Shown here one piece after another: positions 1-6,922 of a stretch of DNA of 34,161 bases. The DNA is from Syntrophaceae bacterium UBA1062. Lineage in GTDB: Bacteria > Desulfobacterota > Desulfomonilia > UBA1062. The first letter of the stretch is position 1. Every line of letters begins with the position of its first letter. The notes below the pieces were generated by a model that searched no databases, was not told where the DNA came from, and saw nothing but the letters and a program-made list of their open reading frames with translations. A program made the translations under genes and the position numbers. The stretch covers positions 1 through 34,161 of the forward strand of contig DCDF01000287.1 in assembly GCA_002316295.1 (NCBI GenBank). Reading direction: 5' to 3'.

Positions 1-1
1 C

Positions 2-991
2 CTGCGGGACGCCCCCGAAGGCAGGCCTGAGAAGGTGCACACTCCGGATGCGCGCACCATCGAGGAGGTCTGCGAGTTTCTGGGGGTCACCCCTCAGGAT
101 CTCGTAAAAACGCTGATATATATCACCGACAGAGGGGTTGTTGCCGCACTGGTGAGGGGAGACCACGAGGTGAACGAGGCGAAGCTCAGGCGCGCGGCAG
201 GTTGTGAGACCCTGGAGCTGGCCGACGAGGCGGTTATCGAGAAGTACACCGGCGCTCCACGGGGCTTCGCCGGACCCGTGGGCCTGGAAGTGCTCGCCAT
301 TGCGGACTTCGGGCTTCTGGAATCGGGGCCGTTCGTGACAGGGGCCAACGAACAGGACTATCACCTGAAGAATGTCTGGCTCTCCCGGGATGCAAAGATC
401 GACGTCATTGCCGACATCCGTAACGCGCAGGAGGGAGACCCGTGTCCCCGGTGCGGCACAGGCATGCTGGAGGCCATCCGGGGCATCGAGGTAGGGCATA
501 TCTTCAAGCTGGGAACCAAGTACTCCCAGGCCATGAACGCGATGTTTCTGGACGAGAGCGGAGAGCACAGGCCGATTATTATGGGCTGCTACGGCATCGG
601 CGTGGGCCGTGTTCTGGCTGCCGCCATCGAGCAGTACTCCGATGAGCACGGGATCGTGCTGCCCGTTCCGCTGGCCCCATACCAGGTTCTGGTTCTTCCA
701 GTGAGTGTGAATGAAGAGGAAGTCGTGAGCATATCATCTAAACTGTATGAAGAGCTCAAGGCCCGCGGGGTGGACGCCCTCATCGACGATCGGGACGCGC
801 GTCCCGGAGTGAAGTTCATGGATGCGGACCTCATCGGCGTACCATACCGGATCACGGTGGGGATGCGGGGGCTCAAGGAAGGGGTCGTCGAAATAAAAGA
901 GCGGGCGAGCGGGGCTGTGGAAAAGGTGAAGATCGGGGAAGCAGTGGATTATTGCCTGTCGAAGCTCGAAAATACAGGAAACGATTATTGA
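2..991 (+). CDS. proS: Prolyl-tRNA synthetase, C-terminal part
   Basis: The reading frame is open from base 2, so the gene begins before the window; about 329 of the roughly 570 residues of a bacterial-type ProS are present. The enzyme charges tRNA-Pro in the cytoplasm. Visible in order are the back of the inserted YbaK-like editing domain, the CPRC segment, class II motif 3 (GCYGIGVGR, with the ATP-binding Arg) and the C-terminal anticodon-binding domain. The editing insertion places it in the bacterial type. Its TGA overlaps the TTG start of rel, so the two are probably translationally coupled. The family call is secure; only the upstream extent is unknown. Confidence 0.96.
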   Translation: MRDAPEGRPEKVHTPDARTIEEVCEFLGVTPQDLVKTLIYITDRGVVAALVRGDHEVNEAKLRRAAGCETLELADEAVIEKYTGAPRGFAGPVGLEVLAIADFGLLESGPFVTGANEQDYHLKNVWLSRDAKIDVIADIRNAQEGDPCPRCGTGMLEAIRGIEVGHIFKLGTKYSQAMNAMFLDESGEHRPIIMGCYGIGVGRVLAAAIEQYSDEHGIVLPVPLAPYQVLVLPVSVNEEEVVSISSKLYEELKARGVDALIDDRDARPGVKFMDADLIGVPYRITVGMRGLKEGVVEIKERASGAVEKVKIGEAVDYCLSKLENTGNDY

Positions 992-3093
992 CGGTACGGA
1001 TCAACGACATTCTTGAAGAAGTTTCCGCATATGTTCCCGATGCGGACACCAGGATTATCGAGAAGGCATACGTGTTCTCGGCAAGGGTTCACCAGGGGCA
1101 GACGCGCCTGAGCGGTGAACCCTACCTGAACCACCCCCTGGAGGTCGCACACCTCATCGCCCAGATGCATCTGGATGTCACCGCGGTCGTAGCCGCATTG
1201 CTTCATGACGCCATCGAGGACTCGCTGACCCGGGTGGAAGACATCTCGAAAGAATTCGGCGAAGAGGTCGCCCAGGTGGTTGACGGTCTCACCAAAATCT
1301 CCAAGATCGACTTCCGCTCCGAGGAAGAACAGCAGGCCGAGAATTTCCGCAAGATGATCCTCGCCATGAGCAAGGACTTGAGGATCCTCCTGATCAAGCT
1401 CACCGACCGGCTGCACAACATGCGCACCCTGCAGTATCACAACCCCAAAGCGCAGGAGAGGATCGCAAGGGAGACACTGGAGATCTATGCGCCCCTGGCC
1501 AACAGGCTCGGCATCCACTGGCTCCAGATAGAACTGGAGGAGCTGAGTCTCAAATATCTCGACCCCGCCGGGTACAAGACGCTGAAATCGAAGCTCGACG
1601 CCATCGAAAAGGAAAAGGAACCGTACCTGAAGAACGTGATGGATCAGATTCAACAGCGGATCGAAACCGTTGAGATCAGAGCGGAGGTCAAGGGCAGGAT
1701 CAAGCATGTCTACAGTGTCTATCAGAAGCTGAAGAAGCAGGGCATCCCCTTCGAGGACGTATACGACGTCATGGGGGTCAGGATCATCGTTTCGAGCGTG
1801 GCCGAATGCTACGAGACGCTGGGGATCATCCATTCCATCTGGAAGCCTATACAGTCACGCATCAAGGATTTTATCGCCATGCCCAAGGCGAACATGTACC
1901 AGTCGCTCCATACGACCGTGTTCGGGCCCGGAGGCGAGAGGATCGAAATACAGATCCGCACCCGGGAGATGGATTTCATCGCTAACGAGGGCATAGCGGC
2001 GCACTGGCGGTACAAAGACGGAAGGCCGATCAGCGAGCAGGACGGCGAAAAACTCTCCTGGCTCAGGCAGCTGCTGGAGTGGCAGAAGGAGCTCAAGGAT
2101 CCGCGCGAATTTCTCCAGAGCGTGAAGATCGACCTGTATCCGGAAGATGTCTATGTATTCACTCCAAAGGGAGAGGTGAAGCGGTTCCCTGTGGGTGCAA
2201 CCCCTCTGGACTTCGCCTATAGTGTGCATACACAGCTGGGAAATCAGTGCATGGGAGCCAAGGTGAACGGAAAGATCGTGCCCCTGCGCTACAAGCTCAA
2301 CAGCGGCGACGTGGTCGAGATCCTGCGGTCGTCCAAGCAGCACCCGAGCAAGGACTGGCTCCGCATCGCCAAGACCTCCCGGGCCAAGACCAAGATCAAG
2401 TCCTGGCTGAGGACTCAGGAGAACGAACAGAGTATAGCCCTCGGAAGGGAGATTCTCGAAAAGAGGATCAAAAGCCTTCGCTTGGGCAAGGATGTGGATT
2501 ACGATGTCCTGGCCAAGGAATTCTCCTTCAACGATACACAGGATTTCTTCATGGCGATCGGGTTCGGCAGGCTTTCGGCAAACCAGGTTATCCACAAGAT
2601 CGCCCCGGAAGAACAGAAGAGAGCCCCGAAGCCGGCTGACCGGAAGAAAAGGCAGGAGCCCTCGGGCATCGTGGTCAAGGGTGTGGAAGACCTCCTGGTG
2701 CGCTATGCGAAGTGCTGCCGGCCAATCCCCGGAGACGACGTGGTCGGATTTATTACCCGGGGCAGGGGCATCACGGTGCACCGCGGCAACTGTCCGTATG
2801 TCTCGGAGGTCGATCCGCGGCGTCTCATATCCGTCGAGTGGGACAAGAACTTCTCAGAGAGCCGCGAGATAGAGTTCACGGTGATGTGCGCGGACAAGCC
2901 GGGCATGCTGGGCTCCATCACCGCGGCAATCGGGACCCGCAATGTCAACATCACCAATATGAAGGCCTATCCAGTGGCCAACGGGAGCTCGATGTGTGTC
3001 TTCAGGGTGACGGTCAGGAGCCTGGATGAGCTCAGGGAGCTCTTCAGCGACATCCGGAAGCTCAAGGGCGTCGAGAAAATCGAGCGCCACTGA
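988..3093 (+). CDS. rel: Bifunctional (p)ppGpp synthetase/hydrolase (RelA/SpoT family)
   Basis: The product makes and degrades the stringent-response alarmone (p)ppGpp. The 701-residue protein has an N-terminal HD hydrolase domain with an intact HD pair (about residues 73-74), the synthetase domain with RIKD at about 291-294 followed by the conserved MPKANMYQSLH segment, a TGS domain (about 392-450) and a C-terminal ACT domain. RxKD, rather than the acidic ExDD of mono-functional RelA, is typical of bifunctional Rel/SpoT enzymes. The frame is open further up to a TTG at 952, but the TTG at 988 is preferred: it overlaps the proS TGA (TTGA) and has AGGAA 8 bases upstream. This is probably the only long Rel of the organism. 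Confidence 0.95.
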   Translation: MTVRINDILEEVSAYVPDADTRIIEKAYVFSARVHQGQTRLSGEPYLNHPLEVAHLIAQMHLDVTAVVAALLHDAIEDSLTRVEDISKEFGEEVAQVVDGLTKISKIDFRSEEEQQAENFRKMILAMSKDLRILLIKLTDRLHNMRTLQYHNPKAQERIARETLEIYAPLANRLGIHWLQIELEELSLKYLDPAGYKTLKSKLDAIEKEKEPYLKNVMDQIQQRIETVEIRAEVKGRIKHVYSVYQKLKKQGIPFEDVYDVMGVRIIVSSVAECYETLGIIHSIWKPIQSRIKDFIAMPKANMYQSLHTTVFGPGGERIEIQIRTREMDFIANEGIAAHWRYKDGRPISEQDGEKLSWLRQLLEWQKELKDPREFLQSVKIDLYPEDVYVFTPKGEVKRFPVGATPLDFAYSVHTQLGNQCMGAKVNGKIVPLRYKLNSGDVVEILRSSKQHPSKDWLRIAKTSRAKTKIKSWLRTQENEQSIALGREILEKRIKSLRLGKDVDYDVLAKEFSFNDTQDFFMAIGFGRLSANQVIHKIAPEEQKRAPKPADRKKRQEPSGIVVKGVEDLLVRYAKCCRPIPGDDVVGFITRGRGITVHRGNCPYVSEVDPRRLISVEWDKNFSESREIEFTVMCADKPGMLGSITAAIGTRNVNITNMKAYPVANGSSMCVFRVTVRSLDELRELFSDIRKLKGVEKIERH

Positions 3094-3106
3094 TCTTTCG
3101 TGCGTT

Positions 3107-3586
3107 TCAGAGCTGAGCCCTGATTCTTTCGATGATCCTGCTCTCGATGACGCCTTTCGATATACACTCGTGCCACTGCTGGGAAACGTTCCGGTCATAG
3201 GCCTCGATGTGCGCGGTGACGCGGGTCTTTGTGCTCATATCGTTGACGGGCGTGACCAGGATGCTCAGGGTATACCCGGCCTGTGACCAGATCGCGAGCC
3301 TCGTGGCCGAGGGCTTCTCCGCGATTTTTTCGAGCTCGTGGTGCGCCTGAGGGCCGACGGAATAGTTGACGAATTTTGTTCGGATTACTCCCCTGCTCTT
3401 GTCCATGGAATCGATGGGGATCGATTCCTCCTTCAGGGTCGTGATGACGGTATCCCAGACCTTATCGAAACGGGCGAGGTAAAACGCCGTATCGTCATGA
3501 AGCGCAGGCGCCTGCTTGGACGCGGCCGCGCAGCCTGTCAAAAGCAGTGCCGCCAATACAACCGACAGGAAATGCCTCTTGTTCAT
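3107..3586 (-). CDS. Small outer-membrane lipoprotein of unknown function
   Basis: This is a 159-residue protein with a short basic N-terminus, a hydrophobic stretch and a lipobox LTGC with the lipidated Cys at 19. Residue +2 is Ala, so sorting to the outer membrane is expected. The mature part is soluble and mixed alpha/beta; I do not recognise a specific family. A BamC-like or DUF-type fold is possible but unsupported. The start at 3586 is chosen because GGGGAG lies 7 bases upstream; the ATG at 3601 lies inside that ribosome binding site. The gene is convergent with rel (13 bp between stops) and has its own extended -10 promoter about 60 bp upstream. Confidence 0.8.
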   Translation of the reverse strand: MNKRHFLSVVLAALLLTGCAAASKQAPALHDDTAFYLARFDKVWDTVITTLKEESIPIDSMDKSRGVIRTKFVNYSVGPQAHHELEKIAEKPSATRLAIWSQAGYTLSILVTPVNDMSTKTRVTAHIEAYDRNVSQQWHECISKGVIESRIIERIRAQL

Positions 3587-3647
3587 TGATTGTCTCCCCA
3601 TTGCAATAAAGGCCGCACGGAATCAATTTCCGGGCGTATACGGATGA

Positions 3648-3656
3648 ATTATAGCA
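3648..3656 (-). promoter_or_regulatory. Extended -10 promoter of the small lipoprotein gene
   Basis: On the minus strand the sequence reads TGCTATAAT, a perfect extended -10 element (TG-N-TATAAT). No good -35 exists at 16-18 bp, which is normal for extended -10 promoters. The predicted transcript would have a leader of about 55 bases before the ATG at 3586. Confidence 0.6.
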
Positions 3657-3673
3657 GAGAAGCCGTGGAAATA

Positions 3674-3726
3674 CACCTGCATTTTGTGGTATCATGCACC
3701 TGTGCAGTATAAGGTCCGAACAGGTG
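3674..3726. repeat. Three CACCTG/CAGGTG elements upstream of the lipoprotein promoter
   Basis: CACCTG occurs at 3674-3679 and 3697-3702, and its complement CAGGTG at 3721-3726. Spacing is 23 and 24 bp, near two helical turns. The middle copy is part of a small inverted repeat TGCA-CCTG-TGCA. They sit just upstream of the extended -10 promoter, where activator sites would lie, but hexamers can recur by chance. Confidence 0.3.
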
Positions 3727-3750
3727 TGGAGATTTCTTTTCAGCTCAATG

Positions 3751-3780
3751 AAAAAGGATGGAGCTTTTTAAACCCCATCC
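3751..3780 (-). terminator. Rho-independent terminator of the tRNA-Leu/rpmB transcript
   Basis: On the minus strand GGATGG pairs with CCATCC (3756-3761 with 3775-3780) across a loop of 13 bases, and the stem is followed directly by five T residues (3755-3751). It lies about 60 bp after the rpmB stop. A U-run on the minus-strand side only makes it a directional terminator. Confidence 0.7.
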
Positions 3781-3784
3781 CGCT

Positions 3785-3801
3785 TGTCGTACCGTACGAC
3801 A
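3785..3801. repeat. Perfect 17-bp palindrome downstream of rpmB
   Basis: TGTCGTACCGTACGACA consists of two exact 8-bp half-sites around one central base. It lies between the rpmB stop and the terminator. With a 1-base centre it is better suited to binding a dimeric protein than to forming an RNA hairpin. Function unknown. Confidence 0.5.
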
Positions 3802-3841
3802 CCGAAGAAATCGGCTGTCTTCCTGAAAGCAGCGCCGCGGT

Positions 3842-4036
3842 TCAGACGGCGTGCTTTTCCACCCTTCCGGATTTGATGCATTGAGTGCAGACGATGATTC
3901 TTCTTGCGCCCTGCGTTGAAGCGACCCGCACCCTCTGCAGGTTCGGAAGCCAGATCTTGCGCGTCTTGTTCTGCGCATGAGAAACATTGTGCCCTATTTG
4001 CGGGCCCTTGCCGCAGATCTCACACTTTCTCGACAT
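3842..4036 (-). CDS. rpmB: 50S ribosomal protein L28
   Basis: This 64-residue protein of the large ribosomal subunit starts MSRKCEICGKGP, the standard L28 N-terminus, and carries the RVSHAQNKT-like core and the RRIIVCTQC segment. It is the zinc-binding form with two CxxC pairs (C5/C8 and C50/C53). The ribosome binding site is weak. The gene begins 38 bp after tRNA-Leu on the same strand and has no separate strong promoter, so it is probably read from the tRNA promoter and ends at the terminator at 3751-3780. Confidence 0.95.
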   Translation of the reverse strand: MSRKCEICGKGPQIGHNVSHAQNKTRKIWLPNLQRVRVASTQGARRIIVCTQCIKSGRVEKHAV

Positions 4037-4074
4037 TACTTTGGGATCTCACTTTCTTCGTCTATTGTTCGATT

Positions 4075-4161
4075 TGGTGCCGAAGCCGGGATTTGAACCC
4101 GGACGGGCGTAGCCCACCACCCCCTCAAGATGGCGTGTCTGCCAAATTCCACCACTTCGGC
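4075..4161 (-). tRNA. tRNA-Leu (anticodon GAG)
   Basis: The minus strand reads GCCGAAGTGG at the 5' end and closes with CTTCGGC-ACCA, giving a 7-bp acceptor stem with an encoded CCA. The anticodon stem CCATC/GGTGG encloses the loop TTGAGGG, so positions 34-36 are GAG, reading Leu CUC/CUU codons. A long variable arm (GGGCTACGCCC) marks a class II tRNA, and the T arm GTCCGGGTTCAAATCCCGG is canonical. It is 87 nt including CCA. Confidence 0.96.
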
Positions 4162-4176
4162 GTAATCTGCCATGTG

Positions 4177-4205
4177 TTAATAACAACCAAAGTTCACAGT
4201 GTCAA
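4177..4205 (-). promoter_or_regulatory. Sigma-70 promoter of tRNA-Leu/rpmB
   Basis: On the minus strand a perfect -35 TTGACA (4205-4200) is followed after 17 bp by -10 TATTAA (4182-4177). Transcription should start near 4170, about 9 bp before the tRNA. Confidence 0.8.
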
Positions 4206-4436
4206 TATGGAAAATAACCTCTGATATCGGCCTTCTTTCCCTGTCACTGCGGCCACAAAGAGAGAATTCTGCCCGGGATTGACGGAGAGGGCTCCGTAAC
4301 TGTCTTCGGTATGCGATATATGTTGATTATTGATATTTTTCATGATTTAGAATTGAATCTTACATGCTGCGCACTATTAGAGATTGTATCACCGGGAAAC
4401 CGGCCGGCTTGACATTGCAGGGGAAGCCATGATCAG
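4206..4436. other. Intergenic region between tRNA-Leu and desulfoferrodoxin
   Basis: This stretch holds no convincing gene. It contains the upstream part of the divergent regulatory region, AT-rich around 4320-4380. A possible plus-strand promoter is TTGAAT (4353-4358), 16 bp, TATTAG (4375-4380). A perfect TTGACA at 4409-4414 has no convincing -10 at normal spacing. I see no riboswitch. Confidence 0.5.
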
Positions 4437-4451
4437 GAATAATTATTATTT
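4437..4451. promoter_or_regulatory. PerR/Fur-type operator-like palindrome before desulfoferrodoxin
   Basis: GAATAATTATTATTT contains the exact palindrome AATAATTATT and matches 11 of 15 positions of the B. subtilis PerR-box consensus TTATAATTATTATAA, including the whole 11-base core. It ends 23 bp before the desulfoferrodoxin ATG, where a bound repressor would block initiation. PerR control of peroxide and superoxide defence genes is known in many anaerobes; assignment here is an inference from the site alone. Confidence 0.45.
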
Positions 4452-4474
4452 ACCATCGAGAGGAGAGAGGTGAT

Positions 4475-4855
4475 ATGACCAGGAGACTTGAAGTGTACAA
4501 ATGCGAAGTGTGCGGGAACATTGTGGAAGTGATCCATGAGGGAAAAGGCGAGCTGGTCTGCTGCGGCAAGCCCATGAAGCTCTTCACCGAGAACACCGTT
4601 GATGCAGCCTATGAAAAGCATGTCCCCGTAATTGAAAAGACCGCCGAAGGCTACCGCGTGAAGGTGGGCAGTGTGACCCATCCCATGGAAGAGAAACACT
4701 ATATCGAGTGGATCGAGCTCGTGGCTGACGGCCGTGCGTACCGCGCCTTCCTCAAACCAGGCGATGCTCCCGAGGCGGTTTTCTGTATCGACGCCGGGCA
4801 GGTTACGGCACGGGAGTACTGCAACCTTCACGGACTCTGGAAATCGGACATCTAG
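4475..4855 (+). CDS. dfx: Desulfoferrodoxin (two-iron superoxide reductase)
   Basis: This cytoplasmic enzyme reduces superoxide to peroxide without making oxygen, which suits a strict anaerobe. The 126-residue protein has an N-terminal desulforedoxin domain (C10, C13, C29, C30 binding Fe centre I) and a superoxide reductase domain. The catalytic iron ligands are all present: H49 in EKHVP, H69 and H75 in HPMEEKHYIEW, and C116/H119 in CNLHGLWK. Residues E47 and K48, important in catalysis, are kept. The start has a near-ideal ribosome binding site (GAGAGGTGAT) immediately before the ATG. It is the first gene of a plus-strand oxygen-defence cluster, and rubredoxin, encoded nearby, is its usual electron donor. 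Confidence 0.97.
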   Translation: MTRRLEVYKCEVCGNIVEVIHEGKGELVCCGKPMKLFTENTVDAAYEKHVPVIEKTAEGYRVKVGSVTHPMEEKHYIEWIELVADGRAYRAFLKPGDAPEAVFCIDAGQVTAREYCNLHGLWKSDI

Positions 4856-4904
4856 GGCAAAGAGCATACGGCGTCGCTCCGGCGGGACACATTCGACCAC
4901 GATT

Positions 4905-4921
4905 CCGTCGGAAGGCGACGG
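4905..4921 (+). other. Intercistronic hairpin before the ferritin-like gene
   Basis: CCGTCG and CGACGG form a perfect 6-bp stem with a 5-base loop, located directly before the GGAGG of the next gene. There is no T-run, so it is not a terminator. It could be an mRNA processing or stability element between desulfoferrodoxin and the ferritin-like gene. Confidence 0.4.
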
Positions 4922-4937
4922 ATTTGGAGGAAAGTCT

Positions 4938-5420
4938 ATGCAGACAATATTCAATGCAGCCGAGATCTTCGAAATGGCTATCGCTATCGAGCGAAAAGGG
5001 AGGACGTTCTATTTGAACGCCTCCAAATCGTTTGACGAACCCGGAATAAAATCGCTCCTCAAGGGGCTCGCCGAGATGGAGAAAGAGCATGAGGAAGTAT
5101 TTCTCTCTCTGAAAGAGAAGCTGATTCCCGACGAGGGCTACGTGCAGGGGTACGACCCGGACAATGTGGCGGTTTCGTACGTGCGGGCGATGACCAGCGG
5201 GGAAGTGTTCGACAAAAACATCACCTTTGAGGGAGGTGAGAGCATCGAGGAGGTTCTGAAAAAGGGGATCCAAGCGGAAAAGAACTCGATCATCTTCTAT
5301 GCCGGACTCAAAGGGCTCGTGCCTGAGGATCTGGGCCGTGCAAACGTGGACAGGATTATCCGGGAGGAGATGAAGCATATCGTGCTCCTGACCGAGAAGC
5401 TCGCATCTCTCAAGGGTTGA
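4938..5420 (+). CDS. Ferritin-like diiron protein (rubrerythrin-type domain only)
   Basis: This is a 160-residue four-helix-bundle protein of the COG1633/rubrerythrin-like type. The expected diiron ligands can be placed: E18, E48 with H51 (ExxH), E114, and E144 with H147 (ExxH). It lacks the C-terminal rubredoxin domain of full rubrerythrin, so it may rely on the separate rubredoxin encoded downstream, or act as an iron-binding or peroxide-reducing protein. The frame is open upstream, but ATG 4938 has GGAGG 8 bases upstream and matches the usual N-terminus, so the longer form from 4734 is rejected. It follows desulfoferrodoxin by 82 bp. Confidence 0.85.
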   Translation: MQTIFNAAEIFEMAIAIERKGRTFYLNASKSFDEPGIKSLLKGLAEMEKEHEEVFLSLKEKLIPDEGYVQGYDPDNVAVSYVRAMTSGEVFDKNITFEGGESIEEVLKKGIQAEKNSIIFYAGLKGLVPEDLGRANVDRIIREEMKHIVLLTEKLASLKG

Positions 5421-5807
5421 GGAAGAGCATGCAAGGATACGGCGGATGTGCTGACCTGTCTGAAGGGCATGAGGCTGGAGCCCTCAGGGAAGCCGAATCC
5501 GTTTTTGCACAGATCGGACGGGTGAGAGCCCGATACGGATCGGAGACTCGGTCGGAGCATGACGACCCAGATGCTCCGGGCTCTTCGGAATGACGGGACA
5601 TGTACCGGGTGACGAGGCCCTTCAATCGTGCTATGACCTCGCATATGGCAGCGCGTTCGCTTGGAGGAGTCCGCATGTGCCGCGGGAGGGGACGGTCATG
5701 GGAAAAGGCTTTTCCGTGTCCATGGAAATCCGAGCGGACAGTCACCATGTCCCGGGCATCGCAAAGGCGGCCATAACAAAAACACCCAAGCATAAATGGA
5801 GGATGAA
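5421..5807 (+). other. 387-bp stretch with no recognised gene
   Basis: Between the ferritin-like gene and rubredoxin no frame encodes a recognisable protein. It contains one short plus-strand ORF with a ribosome binding site (5429-5593), a second start (ATG 5698, preceded by GGAGG) whose frame runs out of phase through rubredoxin, and an exact 7+1+7 palindrome GGAAAAGGCTTTTCC at 5701-5715. It may be an eroded gene or a regulatory spacer; no similarity to the neighbouring diiron proteins is visible. Confidence 0.4.
5429..5593 (+). CDS. Possible 54-residue ORF after the ferritin-like gene
   Basis: An ATG 8 bp after the preceding stop is preceded by AGGAA at 4-bp spacing and opens a frame of 54 codons ending at TGA 5591-5593. 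The product is hydrophilic, acidic at its C-terminus, with one Cys, and I recognise no family. Composition gives little support either way, so this could be a coupled small protein or chance. Confidence 0.25.
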   Translation: MQGYGGCADLSEGHEAGALREAESVFAQIGRVRARYGSETRSEHDDPDAPGSSE

Positions 5808-5969
5808 ATGCAGAAATACGTATGTCAGGTTTGCGGTTACGTCTACGACCCGGAGGTGGGAGATCCCGAAGGTGAAATCCCGGCAGGGACCTCTTTCGAA
5901 TCACTGCCGGAAGACTGGGTCTGTCCGGTGTGCGGCGCCTCGAAAAGCGAGTTCGATCCGGTGGCATAA
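5808..5969 (+). CDS. Rubredoxin
   Basis: This 53-residue one-iron electron carrier contains the two rubredoxin metal-binding loops, CQVCGYVYDP (C6, C9) and WVCPVCGASK (C39, C42), with the conserved aromatic residues and GDPEGxIxxGTxFExLPxDWVCP framework. The ATG at 5808 has GGAGG 5 bases upstream. In anaerobes rubredoxin passes electrons to superoxide reductase and rubrerythrin, both encoded in this cluster, which supports a shared role. It is easily missed because of its length. Confidence 0.96.
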   Translation: MQKYVCQVCGYVYDPEVGDPEGEIPAGTSFESLPEDWVCPVCGASKSEFDPVA

Positions 5970-6085
5970 GATCTGCTGCATCAGGCACAGGAGTTGATTT
6001 CAGTTGTGTTCCTTACAAAAGCGCGTCCCGGAACGCTCGCGCAGGCATTGATGAACGACAGGGAAAAAGAGGAGATGAGCCTGGT

Positions 6086-6910
6086 ATGACGGTGTCCGGA
6101 AAAGCCCGGAGGGCGTTTCTTCAGGAGACATTCGAACGATTTCACCATGCCGAGTATATCTCTCCCGACCCTCTGCAGTTCGTATATCTCTACGACGACC
6201 CGCTCGATCGGGAGATAGTCGGGCTCATCGCTTCGGCGCTCGCGTATGGCAGGGTCGCACAGGTGCTGAAAAGCGTCGGTCTGGTGCTTGACAAGATGGG
6301 CCCTTCACCGAGGTGCTTTCTCGAAGAGACTGAAGAATCCGGGCTGATGGAGCGGTTTTCGGGGTTCAGGCACCGGTTCACCACGGGCCGTGAGCTTGCG
6401 GAGCTTCTCACGGGCATCCGGCGGGTAATCAGGAGGCATGGGTCGCTCCAGGCGTGTTTTCTCGCAGGGTTTCGTCCCGGCGCCGATACCGTCGGGCCGG
6501 CGCTCGCGGCGTTTGTCCGTGAGCTCGGCGAGCCCTGGAGAGGGGAGTACAACAGTCTCGTTCCGGATCCGGGTAAGAACAGTGCATGTAAGCGGCTCCA
6601 CCTGTACCTGAGGTGGATGGTCCGTTCGGATGCGGTGGACCCCGGGGTGTGGTCGGGCGTGTCACCGGCCGGGCTCATCATCCCGCTCGATACCCATATG
6701 TTCCGCACATGCCGGTCGCTGGGAATGACCTCGCGCTCGCAGGCGGATGCAAGGACTGCGCTTCAGATCACAGACGCGTTCCGGGAGATCGAGCCCGAGG
6801 ATCCCGTGAAATACGATTTTTCCCTTACCCGCATAGGCATCCGCAGGCAGGGGGACATTGCCCGTATGATCGAACATTGCGTGCTTGAATCAAGGCCGAG
6901 CACAAACTGA
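6086..6910 (+). CDS. TIGR02757 family protein (DUF2400)
   Basis: The 274-residue product fits TIGR02757, a family of unknown function common in Bacteroidetes and deltaproteobacteria. Visible signatures are the N-terminal DPLQFVYLYDDPLDREIVGLIASALAYGR region, KRLHLYLRWMVR in the middle, and LIIPLDTHMFRTCRSLG near the C-terminus. The latter two recall the helix-hairpin-helix/base-excision glycosylase arrangement, but that is my inference. The start at ATG 6086 has GGAG 11 bases upstream and overlaps the TGA of a 27-31 codon ORF beginning near 5994-6006 (ATGA), which might be a coupled leader peptide. It sits between rubredoxin and rubrerythrin, 12 bp from the latter. Confidence 0.8.
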   Translation: MTVSGKARRAFLQETFERFHHAEYISPDPLQFVYLYDDPLDREIVGLIASALAYGRVAQVLKSVGLVLDKMGPSPRCFLEETEESGLMERFSGFRHRFTTGRELAELLTGIRRVIRRHGSLQACFLAGFRPGADTVGPALAAFVRELGEPWRGEYNSLVPDPGKNSACKRLHLYLRWMVRSDAVDPGVWSGVSPAGLIIPLDTHMFRTCRSLGMTSRSQADARTALQITDAFREIEPEDPVKYDFSLTRIGIRRQGDIARMIEHCVLESRPSTN

Positions 6911-6922
6911 GGAGGGATGCAG

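Noticed and set aside
3684..3884. 66-codon plus-strand ORF between the lipoprotein and rpmB
   Set aside because: It runs through the rpmB terminator and antisense to rpmB, and lacks a ribosome binding site or family features.
4402..4420. Sigma-54-like promoter (GGC...TTGCA) before desulfoferrodoxin
   Set aside because: The GG and GC doublets are separated by 9 rather than the required 10 bases.
4409..4443. TTGACA at 4409 paired with AATAAT at 4438 as a promoter
   Set aside because: The spacer is 23 bp, too long for a normal sigma-70 promoter.
4878..4921. Terminator between desulfoferrodoxin and the ferritin-like gene
   Set aside because: The hairpin is not followed by a T-run and lies against the next ribosome binding site.
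5410..5988. 192-codon minus-strand ORF opposite rubredoxin
   Set aside because: It is antisense to a clear rubredoxin and rich in Arg/Pro/Ser in the way of GC-rich shadow frames.
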